A DNA stretch of 64,000 bases from Haemophilus influenzae (GCF_900475755.1 NZ_LS483411.1:310001-374000); one strand, 5' to 3'. Shown: positions 1 through 11,070, numbered from the stretch's first letter. Program-made: numbers and translations. Notes: generated by a model from the letters alone, not told the origin.

Positions 1-537
1 GAAAATAAACGGCTGACCGTTACGCATACGGCGGGCATCGCGTTCCATCACGCTTAAATCTGCCCCTACAAAAGGAGCAAGATCAGTTTTATTAATGACT
101 AACAAATCTGAACGAGTGATACCCGGGCCACCTTTACGAGGGATTTTTTCGCCTTGTGCCACGTCGATCACGAAAATCGTCACGTCTGCCAAATCTGGGC
201 TGAAAGTCGCTGAAAGGTTATCGCCACCCGATTCAATGAACACGATTTCCACATCAGGGAAACGAGCCACCATTTCGTCCACGGCTTCTAAGTTCATTGA
301 CGCATCTTCACGGATCGCCGTATGCGGACAACCGCCCGTTTCCACACCCATAATTCGCTCAGGCGGAAGTAAGCTGTTTTTCGTTAAAAATTCCGCATCT
401 TCTTGGGTGTAAATGTCGTTAGTAATGACTGCCACACTATATTTTGACGCTATTTCACGAGTGAGTTTTTCAATTAACGCCGTTTTGCCCGCACCAACAG
501 GACCTGCCACGCCGATTTTGATGTAATTACGCATTTT
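1..537 (-). CDS. ureG: Urease accessory GTPase UreG (3' end outside window)
   Basis: UreG is the cytoplasmic GTPase that helps load nickel into apo-urease together with UreF, UreH(D) and UreE. The first 179 codons are present and the frame is open to base 1; the family is about 200-225 residues, so only the C-terminus is missing. A P-loop GPVGAGKT lies at residues 11-18, and the Cys-Pro-His metal-binding motif of UreG dimers is at residues 69-71 (GGCPHTAIR). The start at 535-537 is the only one giving the canonical N-terminus [12 protein letters not shown]. It is downstream of ureF, separated by a 220-base gap holding an uptake sequence and a degenerate REP pair. Seen: motifs; inferred: completeness beyond the edge. 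Confidence 0.97.
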
Positions 538-583
538 TCTTTCCTTTAATTAACCTAGCAACTGTGATTATTTACTACAAGCG

Positions 584-726
584 GTAAGGTGGACATAAGC
601 CCACGCATTTAGCTCTGAGTTTTTATTTTCCTTCTAAAATGCTCTTTAGAAAAAAGGGAAAAATGCGGTCAAAATTAACCGCACTTTTCATTGTTAAATA
701 AACACGTGGGCTTACGCCCACCCTAC
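584..726. repeat. Degenerate GTAG-headed inverted palindrome pair (REP/BIME-like)
   Basis: Two 22-base arms in opposite orientation, at about 584-605 and 705-726, match at 19 of 22 positions when one is reverse-complemented. The right arm ends CCCACCCTAC, so its complement starts GTAGGGTGGGC. The same arm occurs at 4723-4783, 18012-18078 and 60170-60229. Here the arms are about 100 bases apart instead of about 20, and enclose an uptake sequence at 678-686. It occupies the ureF-ureG gap. Confidence 0.7.
678..686 (-). repeat. DNA uptake signal sequence in ureF-ureG gap
   Basis: ACCGCACTT, the reverse of the Haemophilus uptake core AAGTGCGGT, followed by TTTC. An imperfect opposite copy (AATGCGGT) precedes it at about 662-669, so the two can fold into a short hairpin, as inverted uptake sequences often do in this genus. 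It may act as a weak terminator or attenuator before ureG; that role is inference. Confidence 0.7.
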
Positions 727-757
727 CCCTGAAAAATAAAAACACAGCAATCACAGG

Positions 758-1465
758 TTATGACATATATAATCTGGTATAAAGCACCTCGTGTTGCATA
801 GCCCGAATATCATTCGCCAGCGTTGCCGCACCAAGCCATTCTTCGTCGGGGTCAAGGCTTAATTCCACCGCTTGCACGAGTGAGCCTCGCAAGTCAAACA
901 GAATATCTTGCCCATCCATTTGGCTGAGGGGAATTAGCTTCACGCCGTTAGTGATCGCACCGACTGCTGCGTTGTAGTAGAACGCATAGAGCGTATCGGC
1001 TTTGGTTAAGCCCATGGCTTGAGCAACCATTGCAAACACTATCGGAAAATAGCCCTGTACTCGTTTTTCGACAATCGCTTGTTGGTAAGTCGTAAGCAGC
1101 GTATGTGTTTCATAGCGAATAAAAATTTTCAGCAATCGTACGCCGAGTTTGAAACTCCCTTCTCGGCTTTCACGTGCCACTTTGGTGGCGGAAAGTTGCC
1201 AATCCAGTTCGCACAAGCGGTCAAAATTACCCTCATTCATTGCATCGAATGCAAGGGAAAGATATGCCCCGTCGTTGTAAATCCAGTTTTGTAAAAGCTG
1301 GGTTTGCACATACTCTTCGAGGCTTGCTTTAGTGGAAACAACGCCTTGCTGCACAAAGGTTTCCAAGCCGTTGGAGTGATTAAATCCACCAATCGGCAAG
1401 GTGGGATCGACCAAGTGCAGCAACGCACCTAAATCCGTTAAAGACCGGTTTAATGTTGATGCCAA
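758..1465 (-). CDS. ureF: Urease accessory protein UreF
   Basis: UreF is a helical accessory protein that forms the UreF-UreH-UreG complex on apo-urease and gates GTP-dependent nickel insertion. The product is 235 residues, within the family range. The family N-terminal signature is visible: DPTLPIGGFNHSNGLE at about residues 20-35, followed by an all-helical sequence including AQAMGLTKADTLYAFYYN. Its start lies inside the 3' end of ureE (16-base overlap at 1450-1465), so translation is probably coupled. The His-rich UreE tail is therefore encoded by the overlap region. No oddities seen. Confidence 0.96.
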   Translation of the reverse strand: MASTLNRSLTDLGALLHLVDPTLPIGGFNHSNGLETFVQQGVVSTKASLEEYVQTQLLQNWIYNDGAYLSLAFDAMNEGNFDRLCELDWQLSATKVARESREGSFKLGVRLLKIFIRYETHTLLTTYQQAIVEKRVQGYFPIVFAMVAQAMGLTKADTLYAFYYNAAVGAITNGVKLIPLSQMDGQDILFDLRGSLVQAVELSLDPDEEWLGAATLANDIRAMQHEVLYTRLYMS

Positions 1466-2007
1466 TTGCCGTCTCCGTGATGATGATAACCGTGATGATC
1501 GTGCGAATGACTATGTGAATGCCCGTGCCCTTGTACAGAGTTAGCTCTCAACGCTTGGCTTAAACGGCGTTCTGCTTTTTTCGGTTCAAATCCCGCCGCT
1601 TGTAACCACTCAAACATTGGCTTATCGTAAGGTAATGTCACTTCATCGCCATCTAAAAACAGCGGCGAATGTTTATTGCCAATTTCATAGCACGCCCGTG
1701 CCATTTCAGGCAAGGTTTTCGGAGACAGTACAATTACTTCGCTTGGCAAAATTTCAATCGCAATCACTAATTCATCGCTGATAAACACCACATCATCGTG
1801 TTTTAAACGTTGCCCTTCTTTGAGTAGGCGAAAAGCGACTTCACGCCCAGTATTTGTGGTTTTACGCAAAATATTCCGTTCGCTTTCATACCACTGCAAT
1901 GCCACGCGTTCAATAGTCTGATTAGTAATTTTGCCTTCAGCCTGAAGGCTAGTTAAGTCGCCCAAAATGGTATCCATAATGGGCAAAATGGGGTTGAGGA
2001 TTTTCAT
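1450..2007 (-). CDS. ureE: Urease nickel metallochaperone UreE
   Basis: UreE binds nickel and hands it to the UreG-containing assembly complex. The product is 185 residues: an N-terminal peptide-binding domain (about 1-80), a metal-binding domain (about 80-155, ending EPKKAERRLSQALRAN), and a tail from about residue 160 with 12 histidines (GHGHSHSHSHDHHGYHHHGD). Such His tails store Ni2+ in other UreE proteins. It follows the GST-family gene with a gap of only 8 bases and overlaps ureF. The tail length is likely to vary between strains because it is a low-complexity coding repeat. Confidence 0.96.
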   Translation of the reverse strand: MKILNPILPIMDTILGDLTSLQAEGKITNQTIERVALQWYESERNILRKTTNTGREVAFRLLKEGQRLKHDDVVFISDELVIAIEILPSEVIVLSPKTLPEMARACYEIGNKHSPLFLDGDEVTLPYDKPMFEWLQAAGFEPKKAERRLSQALRANSVQGHGHSHSHSHDHHGYHHHGDGNWHQH

Positions 2008-2015
2008 ATTTCGTC

Positions 2016-2636
2016 TTATGCCTGTGGTTTTGTGCTAAACAAAACCTCATATTTTTCATTCATCTCTGCCGCCCAAGCGGTTAAATTTGGAAATTCTTTT
2101 GCAAGATCTAATCCAATTTTCTCAGCTCTGAATAAGAACCAATCAATGACTGCGACTGTCGTTAGCGTACCAATGTTTAATTCAGTGCCAAACGGTTTTA
2201 AATCTTGCTCAAGTCTTACAAAACTTTGACGATTACGTTCGGTTAGTTGTTGATGGCGAGCTGTCCACCATTCACTTTCAGGGCGAAGCATTTTTTCCGC
2301 CATCATTGGCACGGTGTTTTCCATAATGCCATCAGCTAAATTATGCAACGCTAACGTTGCCCAACGTGGCTTGCCACTCTCTGGAATGAGTTTAGGCTCT
2401 ACCTTGCCTTTTTGATCAAGATATTCGCAAATGAGCAAACTGCCATAAAGCCAATTACCACAATTACGTTCTAACGCTGGCACTCGACCTAGTGGATTTG
2501 CCTGATTATGCGGAGAGCTTGCATCAAATGATGAACCAATTTTAATCAGTTCTGTTTTGTCTAAGAGTTGTTGATATTTCAACGTTACCAGCACTTTACG
2601 TACATACGGGCTGGTAGTGGAGTACCAAAGTTTCAT
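2016..2636 (-). CDS. Glutathione S-transferase family protein inside urease operon
   Basis: 206 residues with the two-domain GST plan. The N-terminal thioredoxin fold starts MKLWYSTTSPYVRKVLVTLK, has the cis-proline motif GRVPALE at about 50-56, and a SLLICEYLD segment equivalent to the glutathione-binding SNAIL motif at about 67-75. The C-terminal half is helical. The Ser-Pro near the N-terminus could supply the thiol-activating residue. It is co-directional with the urease genes, 37 bases after ureC and 8 bases before ureE, so it is almost certainly co-transcribed. Its substrate cannot be read from the sequence. It is not a standard urease gene, so an accidental insertion or a role in nickel/thiol handling are both open. 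Confidence 0.85.
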   Translation of the reverse strand: MKLWYSTTSPYVRKVLVTLKYQQLLDKTELIKIGSSFDASSPHNQANPLGRVPALERNCGNWLYGSLLICEYLDQKGKVEPKLIPESGKPRWATLALHNLADGIMENTVPMMAEKMLRPESEWWTARHQQLTERNRQSFVRLEQDLKPFGTELNIGTLTTVAVIDWFLFRAEKIGLDLAKEFPNLTAWAAEMNEKYEVLFSTKPQA

Positions 2637-2658
2637 TATAAATTCTCCTTAAAATTTG

Positions 2659-2667
2659 ACCGCACTT
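2659..2667 (-). repeat. DNA uptake signal sequence between ureC and GST gene
   Basis: ACCGCACTT in the 37-base gap between the ureC stop and the GST start. It marks the 5' boundary of the GST gene and is the kind of site at which transformed DNA recombines in Haemophilus. Confidence 0.8.
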
Positions 2668-2673
2668 TTCAGC

Positions 2674-4392
2674 TTAGAACATAAAATATCGTTGTCCTAA
2701 CGGCACGGTATCCACGGGTTCACAGGTAATTAACTCTCCGTCCACTCGAACTTCATAACGTTCAGCATCAACAGTAATATTTGGTGTTGCATTGTTGTGA
2801 ACGAGATCTTTTTTACCCACACTGCGGCAGCCTTTCACAGCAATGGTTTCTTTGTGTAAACCGAATTTCGCACGAATATCTGCTTTTTCAGCGGCTTGTG
2901 AAACAAAGAATACCGCGGTTTGTGCTGTCGCTAAGCCTTGTGCGCCATACATTGGACGGTAGAATACAGGTTGCGGTGTTGGAATTGAGGCATTTGGGTC
3001 GCCCATTTTCGCATAGCTAATAAAGCCTTTTTTAATTACTACTTCTGGTTTTACCCCAAAGAACATCGGTTTCCATAACACAATATCCGCAATTTTGCCC
3101 ACTTCTAACGAACCAATATGATCTTCAATACCGTGTGCAATCGCTGGGTTGATAGTGTATTTCGCGATATAGCGTTTAATGCGGAAGTTATCGTTTCCTT
3201 CATTACCTAGCTCACCACGTTGCATTTTCATTTTATCAGCGGTTTGCCATGTACGAATAACGACTTCGCCAATACGTCCCATTGCTTGAGAGTCAGAACT
3301 CATAATCGAGAAAACGCCCATATCATGCAAAATATCTTCTGCTGCAATAGTTTCAGGACGAATACGGCTATCAGCAAAAGCTACATCTTCTGGCACGCGT
3401 TTATCTAAATGATGGCAAACCATCAACATATCTAAATGTTCATCAATGGTATTTTTCGTAAACGGGCGAGTCGGGTTGGTGGAAGCTGGCAGCACATTCG
3501 GGTACATCGCTGCTTTAATAATATCAGGAGCGTGTCCGCCACCTGCACCTTCCGTGTGGAAGGTATGAATAACACGTCCATCAATCGCTTTCATGGTATC
3601 TTCTAAGAAGCCACTTTCGTTCAGCGTATCGGTGTGGATTGCCACTTGAATATCCATTTCATCAGCCACTTTTAATGCTGAATCAATTACTGCAGGTGTT
3701 GCGCCCCAGTCTTCGTGGATTTTTAAACCTAATGCGCCTGCTTCAATTTGTTCGCGTAGCGGATCTAAAGTTGAGCAGTTTCCTTTACCAAAAAAGCCTA
3801 CGTTTACAGGCAATGCTTCTGCTGCTTGGAACATACGCTCCATATACCACGCACCCGGTGTACAAGTAGTCGCGTGTGTACCATCAGCAGGGCCTGTTCC
3901 GCCACCAATTAACGTGGTAACCCCACTTTCAATCGCATGCTGTGCTTGTTGAGGGCAAATAAAGTGAATATGCGTATCAATACCGCCAGCGGTCGCAATT
4001 AAATGCGCACCGTTATGCACTTCCGTGCTTGCACCGATAATCATATTTGGCGTAACGTTATCCATCGTATCTGGGTTACCTGCTTGACCAATGCCCACAA
4101 TGCGACCATCGCGAATACCAATATCGGCTTTGATAATGCCTAATTTAGCATCAATAATCATCACGTTGGTAATCACAAAATCCAATACATTTGGATTATC
4201 GCGAGTTGCCGTACCACTTTGAGCCATGCCATCACGCACACTTTTACCGCCACCAAATTTACACTCATCGCCTTTGGTCAATAAATCTTGTTCAATAGTT
4301 GCCCATAAATTGGTATCGCCTAAACGGACTTTATCGCCAACGGTTGGGCCATAAGTTGCTACATATTGCGCTCTTGAAATTGTTAATGCCAT
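2674..4392 (-). CDS. ureC: Urease alpha subunit UreC
   Basis: Catalytic subunit of nickel urease (urea to ammonia and carbamate), cytoplasmic (UreABC)3. It has 572 residues, about the family length of 567-572. Active-site residues are all present: His141 and His143 in [10 protein letters not shown], the carbamylated Lys224 in GLKIHEDWG, His253 and His279, the mobile-flap Cys326-His327 in MVCHHLDKR, and Asp367 in SSDSQAMGR. The C-terminus MF is typical. It follows ureB by 11 bases. In H. influenzae, urease supplies ammonia and acid buffering in the airway (established for the species); nothing in this copy suggests inactivity. Confidence 0.99.
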   Translation of the reverse strand: MALTISRAQYVATYGPTVGDKVRLGDTNLWATIEQDLLTKGDECKFGGGKSVRDGMAQSGTATRDNPNVLDFVITNVMIIDAKLGIIKADIGIRDGRIVGIGQAGNPDTMDNVTPNMIIGASTEVHNGAHLIATAGGIDTHIHFICPQQAQHAIESGVTTLIGGGTGPADGTHATTCTPGAWYMERMFQAAEALPVNVGFFGKGNCSTLDPLREQIEAGALGLKIHEDWGATPAVIDSALKVADEMDIQVAIHTDTLNESGFLEDTMKAIDGRVIHTFHTEGAGGGHAPDIIKAAMYPNVLPASTNPTRPFTKNTIDEHLDMLMVCHHLDKRVPEDVAFADSRIRPETIAAEDILHDMGVFSIMSSDSQAMGRIGEVVIRTWQTADKMKMQRGELGNEGNDNFRIKRYIAKYTINPAIAHGIEDHIGSLEVGKIADIVLWKPMFFGVKPEVVIKKGFISYAKMGDPNASIPTPQPVFYRPMYGAQGLATAQTAVFFVSQAAEKADIRAKFGLHKETIAVKGCRSVGKKDLVHNNATPNITVDAERYEVRVDGELITCEPVDTVPLGQRYFMF

Positions 4393-4403
4393 CTTGCCCT
4401 ACT

Positions 4404-4709
4404 TTATAATTTGCCATCAATTTGATTATGGAAACCGTAAATAATTTGGTTACCACCAAAAGCCACTAACTCAACGGTTTTGACTTCGCCTGGTTCGAAC
4501 CGTACCGCATTGCCTGAAGGCACATTTAAACGCATACCGCGTGCCAAAGTGCGGTCAAATTTAAGGGCATTATTGGTTTCAAAAAAATGGTAGTGAGAAC
4601 CAACTTGAATTGGGCGGTCGCCTGAATTTGTTACTTCAATTGTCACTGTTTTTCTGCCGACATTAGCGAGAATATCGCCTTCGGCTAATTGATATTCGCC
4701 TGGGATCAT
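4404..4709 (-). CDS. ureB: Urease beta subunit UreB
   Basis: Structural beta subunit of the urease trimer. 101 residues, starting [13 protein letters not shown] and containing the conserved [11 protein letters not shown] (about 37-47) and GxxxRFEPGE segments of the family. It lies 76 bases after ureA, and that gap is almost entirely filled by the REP-like element at 4723-4783. ureC follows after 11 bases. Length and motifs match other three-subunit ureases; no defect seen. Confidence 0.98.
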   Translation of the reverse strand: MIPGEYQLAEGDILANVGRKTVTIEVTNSGDRPIQVGSHYHFFETNNALKFDRTLARGMRLNVPSGNAVRFEPGEVKTVELVAFGGNQIIYGFHNQIDGKL

Positions 4710-4722
4710 ATCTTTGTTCCTT

Positions 4723-4783
4723 GTAGGGAGGGCTTTAGCCCACCATTGATATTTTTATTTTGGTGGGCTAAAGCCCACCCTAC
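4723..4783. repeat. GTAG-headed inverted palindrome pair (REP/BIME-like) between ureA and ureB
   Basis: Two arms in opposite orientation: the left starts GTAGGGAGGGCTTTAGCCC, and the right is GGTGGGCTAAAGCCCACCC ending in CTAC. Each arm is itself partly palindromic (GGGCTTTAGCCC), and the pair forms a long hairpin with about 17 AT-rich loop bases. It ends two bases before the ureA stop codon. It could attenuate transcription or stabilise the ureA message; that effect is inference. Confidence 0.9.
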
Positions 4784-4785
4784 GG

Positions 4786-5088
4786 TTATCTGATTGGATT
4801 ATGCACGGTAACAAGTTTTGTGCCATCTGGGAAAGTTGCTTCAATTTGTACTTCGTGTACCATCTCAGCGACGCCTTCCATCACATCATCAACGGTTAAA
4901 AGTGTTGAACCATACTGCATGACTTCAGCCACACTCATTCCATCTCTTGCCGCCTCTTGTAAATGACTCGCAATATAGGCAACAGTTTCTGGATAATTTA
5001 ATTTAACGCCACGTGCTTTGCGTTTTGCCGCCAATTCGCCCACGAGGAAAAGCATCAGCTTTTCTTGTTCTCTGGAAGTTAAGTGCAT
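4786..5088 (-). CDS. ureA: Urease gamma subunit UreA
   Basis: Smallest structural subunit of urease and first gene of the operon. 100 residues, starting [14 protein letters not shown] with the family motif [19 protein letters not shown] ([18 protein letters not shown], about 23-40) and [20 protein letters not shown] at about 65-84. The stop codon abuts the REP-like repeat. Upstream, 5089-5185 is the shared divergent region with groES. No recognisable specific operator was found for the urease promoter. Confidence 0.98.
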   Translation of the reverse strand: MHLTSREQEKLMLFLVGELAAKRKARGVKLNYPETVAYIASHLQEAARDGMSVAEVMQYGSTLLTVDDVMEGVAEMVHEVQIEATFPDGTKLVTVHNPIR

Positions 5089-5185
5089 ATTGTCATTCCT
5101 TAATTTATTTATTATGCGAAGATCAACGAATTTTACGTAAAAAATCTAAAATAGGAAAAATATTTTGTCAGAATTTTTTGTAACT

Positions 5186-5217
5186 CCCCTTGAAAGAAAA
5201 AAAATCTTCCTTATATA
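5186..5217 (+). promoter_or_regulatory. Sigma-32 heat-shock promoter of groESL
   Basis: CCCCTTGAAA at 5186-5195 contains the sigma-32 -35 box CTTGAAA (5189-5195). CCTTATATA at 5209-5217 fits the CCCCATnTA -10 box, with a 13-base spacer, which is in the canonical 11-16 range. The transcript would begin about 30 bases before the groES ribosome-binding site. Confidence 0.85.
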
Positions 5218-5255
5218 AAGACCGCACTTACAAACTCTTAAGAAGGAAATTAATT

Positions 5256-5546
5256 ATGAATATTCGTCCTTTACACGATCGTGTAATTATTAAACGTGAA
5301 GAAGTCGAAACCCGTTCAGCTGGCGGCATCGTATTAACAGGTTCAGCCGCGACCAAATCAACCCGTGCGAAAGTATTAGCTGTGGGTAAAGGTCGTATTT
5401 TAGAAAATGGCACTGTTCAACCTTTAGATGTTAAAGTTGGCGATACCGTAATTTTCAACGACGGTTACGGCGTGAAAAGCGAAAAAATCGATGGCGAAGA
5501 AGTATTAATTATTTCTGAAAACGACATCTTAGCAATTGTAGAATAA
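5256..5546 (+). CDS. groES: Co-chaperonin GroES
   Basis: 96-residue lid of the GroEL chaperonin, cytoplasmic. It starts [10 protein letters not shown], contains the mobile loop [15 protein letters not shown] (about residues 18-32) that docks to GroEL, and ends NDILAIVE. The start at 5256 was chosen over an in-frame upstream one because it gives the standard N-terminus and has a strong AGAAGGA ribosome-binding site at 5241-5247. The upstream alternative would begin inside the promoter. groEL follows after 19 bases. Confidence 0.98.
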   Translation: MNIRPLHDRVIIKREEVETRSAGGIVLTGSAATKSTRAKVLAVGKGRILENGTVQPLDVKVGDTVIFNDGYGVKSEKIDGEEVLIISENDILAIVE

Positions 5547-5550
5547 TTAG

Positions 5551-7212
<1,662 letters not shown>

Positions 7213-7250
7213 TTCGCTTATACGAGTAAAAAATCTATCCCAACAGAAAA

Positions 7251-7279
7251 TTTGAGCTCTATATGACTTAGGGCTCAAA
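7251..7279. terminator. Weak hairpin after groEL
   Basis: TTTGAGC at 7251-7257 pairs with GCTCAAA at 7273-7279 around a 15-base loop. There is no clean U-run, so it is a weaker candidate end for the groESL transcript than the hairpin at 7356-7381. Confidence 0.4.
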
Positions 7280-7355
7280 TCTACTAAAATAAGGGATACT
7301 AATTTTAGGCTTAGAAGATATCTGTAATAGTCATAAAAACAACTATATACAAAAT

Positions 7356-7381
7356 GATACCCTTATAAAAATAAGGGTATC
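7356..7381. terminator. Perfect 11-bp hairpin between groEL and pepD
   Basis: GATACCCTTAT (7356-7366), loop AAAA, and ATAAGGGTATC (7371-7381) form a perfect stem between convergent groEL and pepD. The flanks are AT-rich but carry only short U tracts. It probably serves as a transcription stop or an mRNA 3'-stabilising structure for one or both genes. Confidence 0.6.
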
Positions 7382-7468
7382 TTATGCAACACTAGCTAAA
7401 TTTCGATCTTTTATGCAGCTACTACATAATCACCAGAAATTTTAACCGCACTTTTAATTAATATTAGA

Positions 7469-8923
7469 TTACTTCGCAGGAATATCGGCAAGTACTCTTG
7501 TCAATAAATCCCAATAGGTTTGTACTGTTGCGATTTCCACTTTTTCATCTGGAGAGTGAGCATTTCGGATTGTTGGCCCGATAGAAATCATTTCAATGTG
7601 TGGATAATGTTCTTTTAAAAGACCACATTCTAATCCTGCGTGAATGACTTTCACTACAGGCTCCTCGCCTAGCACTTCAGCATAATGTTTGCGAGTAACG
7701 TCTAAGATGGTTGAGTCATTTACAGGTTGCCAGCCCGGATAAGGCGCAGAAAACTCAACTTTTGCATTTGCTAAGATTGCAAGTGAGCTAAGCATTTCAG
7801 TTACATAATATTTACCGCTTTCAATTAATGAACGAACTAAAATGGTGCTTTTTACAACATTACCTTCTGTTTTCAATACGCCAACGCTTAATGAACTTTC
7901 TACAACATTTTTAACTACATCACTATTGCGGATTACGCCGTTTGGCAATACGTTGAGTGCATTAATTACCGTTTGAGTACTTTGTGCTGTGAATACTGTT
8001 GCAGATTTTTCTACAAATTCTACAAAAAGTGTGAGATTAGGTTCGGCAATGGCTAATTCTTCTTTAAGCACAACTGCGAGATTTTCTACCGCACTTTCTA
8101 TGGCTTTTACATCGCCATTAAAGGCTAACACAGCCACAGCTTCTCGTGGAATTGCATTACGAATTGAGCCACCACGAATTTCAGAGAGAGTAAAGTGCGG
8201 TTGATTTTGAGAGAGTTTTGCTAATACTCGCGCTAACACTTTAATTGCATTTGCACGTCCTGTATGAATATCAACACCAGAATGGCCGCCACGTAAACCT
8301 TTAAGCGTAATTTGTACACTATGCTCAAAGGTATTGGTTTCATATTGAACTGGAATTTCAAAGTTTGCGTTAATGCCGCCCGCACAACCAATGTAAATTT
8401 CGCCAATTTCTTCGGTATCTGTATTGATTAAAATTTCAGATTGTAACCAGTTATGACGCAGGTCTTTCGCACCATCCATCCCCGTTTCTTCTGTCATTGT
8501 TAAAAGCACTTCAAGAGGTGGATGCGCTAAATCATTGCTTTCTAACACAGCTAGAGTAGAGGCTAAACCGATACCATTGTCAGATCCTAATGTTGTACCT
8601 CGCGCTTTTACCCATTCCCCGTCAATATAAGGTTGAATAGGATCTTTGGTAAAATCATGCGGGTTACCTTCATTAGCCTGTGGCACCATATCTAAGTGCG
8701 CTTGTAGCACAACAGGTGTGTGATTTTCCATTCCTTTCGTCGCGGGTTTACGAATAAGGACATTCCCCACTTCATCGCGTTCCACAAAAAAATGCTTTTC
8801 TTTCGCCCAATTTACAATAAAGTTAGCCAACGTATCTTCATAATGAGAAGGATGAGGGATTGCACAAATTTGATCAAACCATTTCCATAACAGTGAAGGT
8901 TGAAGTGTTGTAATTTCAGACAT
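7469..8923 (-). CDS. pepD: Aminoacyl-histidine dipeptidase PepD
   Basis: M20-family zinc metallopeptidase cleaving Xaa-His dipeptides such as carnosine, cytoplasmic. 484 residues, close to E. coli PepD at 485. Zinc and catalytic motifs appear in order: QAHLDMVP (His and Asp ligands, about 80-87), GSDNGIG with the bridging Asp (about 118), TEETG with the general-base Glu (about 148-152), DTEEIG, and a C-terminal NAHSPDEK His ligand (about 460). An uptake sequence lies just after the stop, near 7444. It is divergent from gpt. No oddities. Confidence 0.96.
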   Translation of the reverse strand: MSEITTLQPSLLWKWFDQICAIPHPSHYEDTLANFIVNWAKEKHFFVERDEVGNVLIRKPATKGMENHTPVVLQAHLDMVPQANEGNPHDFTKDPIQPYIDGEWVKARGTTLGSDNGIGLASTLAVLESNDLAHPPLEVLLTMTEETGMDGAKDLRHNWLQSEILINTDTEEIGEIYIGCAGGINANFEIPVQYETNTFEHSVQITLKGLRGGHSGVDIHTGRANAIKVLARVLAKLSQNQPHFTLSEIRGGSIRNAIPREAVAVLAFNGDVKAIESAVENLAVVLKEELAIAEPNLTLFVEFVEKSATVFTAQSTQTVINALNVLPNGVIRNSDVVKNVVESSLSVGVLKTEGNVVKSTILVRSLIESGKYYVTEMLSSLAILANAKVEFSAPYPGWQPVNDSTILDVTRKHYAEVLGEEPVVKVIHAGLECGLLKEHYPHIEMISIGPTIRNAHSPDEKVEIATVQTYWDLLTRVLADIPAK

Positions 8924-9032
8924 AATTGCTCCTTTTACTGAAAATATTTACGAAATAATAGCATAAAACGCCATTTCGGGTTATCCTTACGCAATTTTTT
9001 ATTTCTCGATAAATTTAAACTAAGGTGCAATT

Positions 9033-9500
9033 ATGAGCGAAAAATATGTGGTGACTTGGGATATGTTTCAAATGCATGCCCGCAAATTATCAGAACGTTT
9101 ACTTCCAGCTTCCCAATGGAAAGGTATTATTGCGGTGAGTCGCGGTGGTTTGTTTCCAGCGGCTGTGTTGGCTAGAGAATTAGGTCTTCGCCATATTGAA
9201 ACCGTTTGTATCGCAAGCTATCACGATCATAACAATCAGGGAGAACTACAAGTTCTGCATGCAGCCCAAGTGCCAAATGGCGGCGAAGGGTTTATCGTAG
9301 TAGATGATTTAGTTGATACGGGTAATACGGCGCGTGCAATTCGTCAAATGTACCCTAATGCAAAATTTGTCACTGTATTTGCAAAACCTGCAGGTGCGGA
9401 ATTAGTAGATGATTACGTGATTGATATTCCACAAAATACTTGGATTGAGCAACCTTGGGATTTAGGTTTAACCTTTGTGCCACCTCTCTCTAGAAAATAA
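9033..9500 (+). CDS. gpt: Xanthine-guanine phosphoribosyltransferase
   Basis: Purine salvage enzyme converting guanine or xanthine with PRPP to GMP or XMP; membrane-associated in E. coli. 155 residues, near E. coli Gpt at 152. The PRPP-binding motif [12 protein letters not shown] is at residues 89-100, and SRGGL (about 36-40) supplies the pyrophosphate loop. It is divergent from pepD across 109 bases, and an inverted-uptake-sequence terminator follows immediately. Confidence 0.97.
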   Translation: MSEKYVVTWDMFQMHARKLSERLLPASQWKGIIAVSRGGLFPAAVLARELGLRHIETVCIASYHDHNNQGELQVLHAAQVPNGGEGFIVVDDLVDTGNTARAIRQMYPNAKFVTVFAKPAGAELVDDYVIDIPQNTWIEQPWDLGLTFVPPLSRK

Positions 9501-9512
9501 TTTTTATACAAA

Positions 9513-9552
9513 AAAAGTGCGGTTAAAATAAAAGAATTTTTAACCGCACTTT
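9513..9552. terminator. Terminator built from inverted uptake sequences after gpt
   Basis: AAAGTGCGGTTAAAA at 9513-9527 and its complement TTTTAACCGCACTTT at 9537-9552 enclose a short loop, and T-rich sequence follows. This is the classic Haemophilus arrangement in which two uptake cores face each other to make a rho-independent terminator. Confidence 0.85.
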
Positions 9553-9623
9553 CTTTCATTTTATCGTTTTTCCTAATTTTTCACGGTAAACTGGTTAAAA
9601 TTTTACTCACAACAAATATCCGT

Positions 9624-9902
9624 ATGCGACTTCTTATTTTAATCCTCCTTTCAGTATTAGTATTGTTTCAATATGATTTTTGGTTTGGCAGTAACGGTTT
9701 TTTAGATTATCGTGAAAATGCTGATAAAATTAGGGAAAACCAAGCGGAAAATGAAAAGCTATCTCAACGTAATCAGCGTATTAATGCAGAAATTCAAGGA
9801 TTAACAAAAGGTTTTGAAGCGATCGAAGAACGCGCACGAATGCAACATGGCTTAGTGAAAGAAAATGAAGTGTTCTATCATATTGTAAAAGAGAGTAAAT
9901 AA
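9624..9902 (+). CDS. ftsB: Cell division protein FtsB
   Basis: Small bitopic inner-membrane protein of the divisome that pairs with FtsL and FtsQ. 92 residues: one N-terminal membrane segment (about 3-20, [20 protein letters not shown]) followed by a periplasmic coiled coil (about 28-65, with [20 protein letters not shown]) and the conserved [15 protein letters not shown] near the end. It overlaps ispD by one base, as in the common ftsB-ispD-ispF operon of gamma-proteobacteria. Confidence 0.95.
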   Translation: MRLLILILLSVLVLFQYDFWFGSNGFLDYRENADKIRENQAENEKLSQRNQRINAEIQGLTKGFEAIEERARMQHGLVKENEVFYHIVKESK

Positions 9903-10579
9903 TGGCTCGTTCAATTATTGCGGTCTTGCCTGCGGCTGGTGTTGGTTCACGGATGCAAGCGGATAAACCTAAACAATATTTAACGCTGCTTGGCAAAACA
10001 CTGCTTGAACATACACTCGATGTGATGCTTTCTTATCCTGCCGTATCTAAAATTATTTTGGCTGTAAGCAAAGATGATCCTTATATTTCTACACTATCGC
10101 TCGATCCTAAAATTCAGCTAGTAGAAGGTGGCATAACACGAGCTGAATCTGTCTTAAATGGTTTAAATGCAATTGCGGAAAAAAATGCGTGGGTGCTTGT
10201 TCACGATGCTGCTCGCCCTTGTTTACAACATGCTGATATTGATAAATTGTTAGCTATTGAAGATGAACAGGGTGCAATTTTGGCAATCCCAGCAACAGAT
10301 ACGATTAAACGGGCGGATAATCAGCAATGTATTGTGAAAACAGAAGATCGTAGCCAGCTTTGGCAAGCAATGACACCGCAGTTTTTCCCAGTAGATATAT
10401 TAAGAGATGCGCTTTCCACAGGAATTCAACGAGGTGCGAATATAACAGATGAAGCATCAGCAATGGAACTGGCAGGATTTCGACCGCACTTGGTGGCTGG
10501 GCGTAGCGATAATTTAAAAGTGACTCGTCCAGAAGATTTAGCATTAGCAGAATTTTATTTAACAAGGAATAAATTATGA
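9902..10579 (+). CDS. ispD: 2-C-methyl-D-erythritol 4-phosphate cytidylyltransferase
   Basis: Third enzyme of the MEP isoprenoid pathway: CTP + MEP to CDP-ME. 225 residues, typical. The nucleotide-binding [20 protein letters not shown] is at residues 8-27 (Gly-rich loop plus catalytic Arg and Lys), and VHDAARP sits at about 100-106. The start overlaps the ftsB stop by one base and the end overlaps ispF by ATGA, so translation is likely coupled through all three genes. Confidence 0.97.
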   Translation: MARSIIAVLPAAGVGSRMQADKPKQYLTLLGKTLLEHTLDVMLSYPAVSKIILAVSKDDPYISTLSLDPKIQLVEGGITRAESVLNGLNAIAEKNAWVLVHDAARPCLQHADIDKLLAIEDEQGAILAIPATDTIKRADNQQCIVKTEDRSQLWQAMTPQFFPVDILRDALSTGIQRGANITDEASAMELAGFRPHLVAGRSDNLKVTRPEDLALAEFYLTRNKL

Positions 10580-11052
10580 TCAGAATTGGACACGGCTTTG
10601 ATGTTCACGCTTTTGGCGAAGATCGTCCATTAATTATTGGTGGTGTAGAAGTGCCTTATCACACTGGCTTTATTGCGCACTCTGATGGCGATGTAGCACT
10701 ACACGCATTAACTGATGCAATCTTAGGAGCTGCAGCTTTAGGCGATATTGGAAAACTTTTCCCAGATACCGATATGCAATATAAAAATGCGGATAGTCGA
10801 GGCTTACTGCGTGAAGCGTTTCGTCAAGTACAAGAAATAGGATATAAAATAGGTAATGTTGATGTTACCATCATCGCTCAAGCACCTAAAATGCGCCCAC
10901 ATATTGATGCAATGCGTGCCAAAATAGCTGAAGATCTCCAATGCGATATTGAGCAAGTTAATGTAAAAGCAACGACTACCGAAAAATTAGGCTTTACAGG
11001 AAGACAAGAAGGCATTGCTTGTGAAGCCGTTGCTCTTTTAATCCGACAATAA
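10576..11052 (+). CDS. ispF: 2-C-methyl-D-erythritol 2,4-cyclodiphosphate synthase
   Basis: MEP pathway enzyme releasing CMP to form MEcPP; a trimer with zinc at subunit interfaces. 158 residues. Metal ligands Asp8 and His10 are in [10 protein letters not shown] and His42 is near [11 protein letters not shown]. The C-terminal [19 protein letters not shown] is the conserved CDP-binding region. The start overlaps ispD by four bases. A hairpin with uptake-like arms follows. Confidence 0.97.
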   Translation: MIRIGHGFDVHAFGEDRPLIIGGVEVPYHTGFIAHSDGDVALHALTDAILGAAALGDIGKLFPDTDMQYKNADSRGLLREAFRQVQEIGYKIGNVDVTIIAQAPKMRPHIDAMRAKIAEDLQCDIEQVNVKATTTEKLGFTGRQEGIACEAVALLIRQ

Positions 11053-11070
11053 TTTACTATTCTTATATTC

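Noticed and set aside
95..412. Plus-strand frame of 105 codons over ureG
   Set aside because: Antisense shadow of a well conserved gene, with no ribosome-binding site and no family motif.
1019..1294. Plus-strand frame inside ureF
   Set aside because: Antisense to ureF, whose protein sequence is a clear family match.
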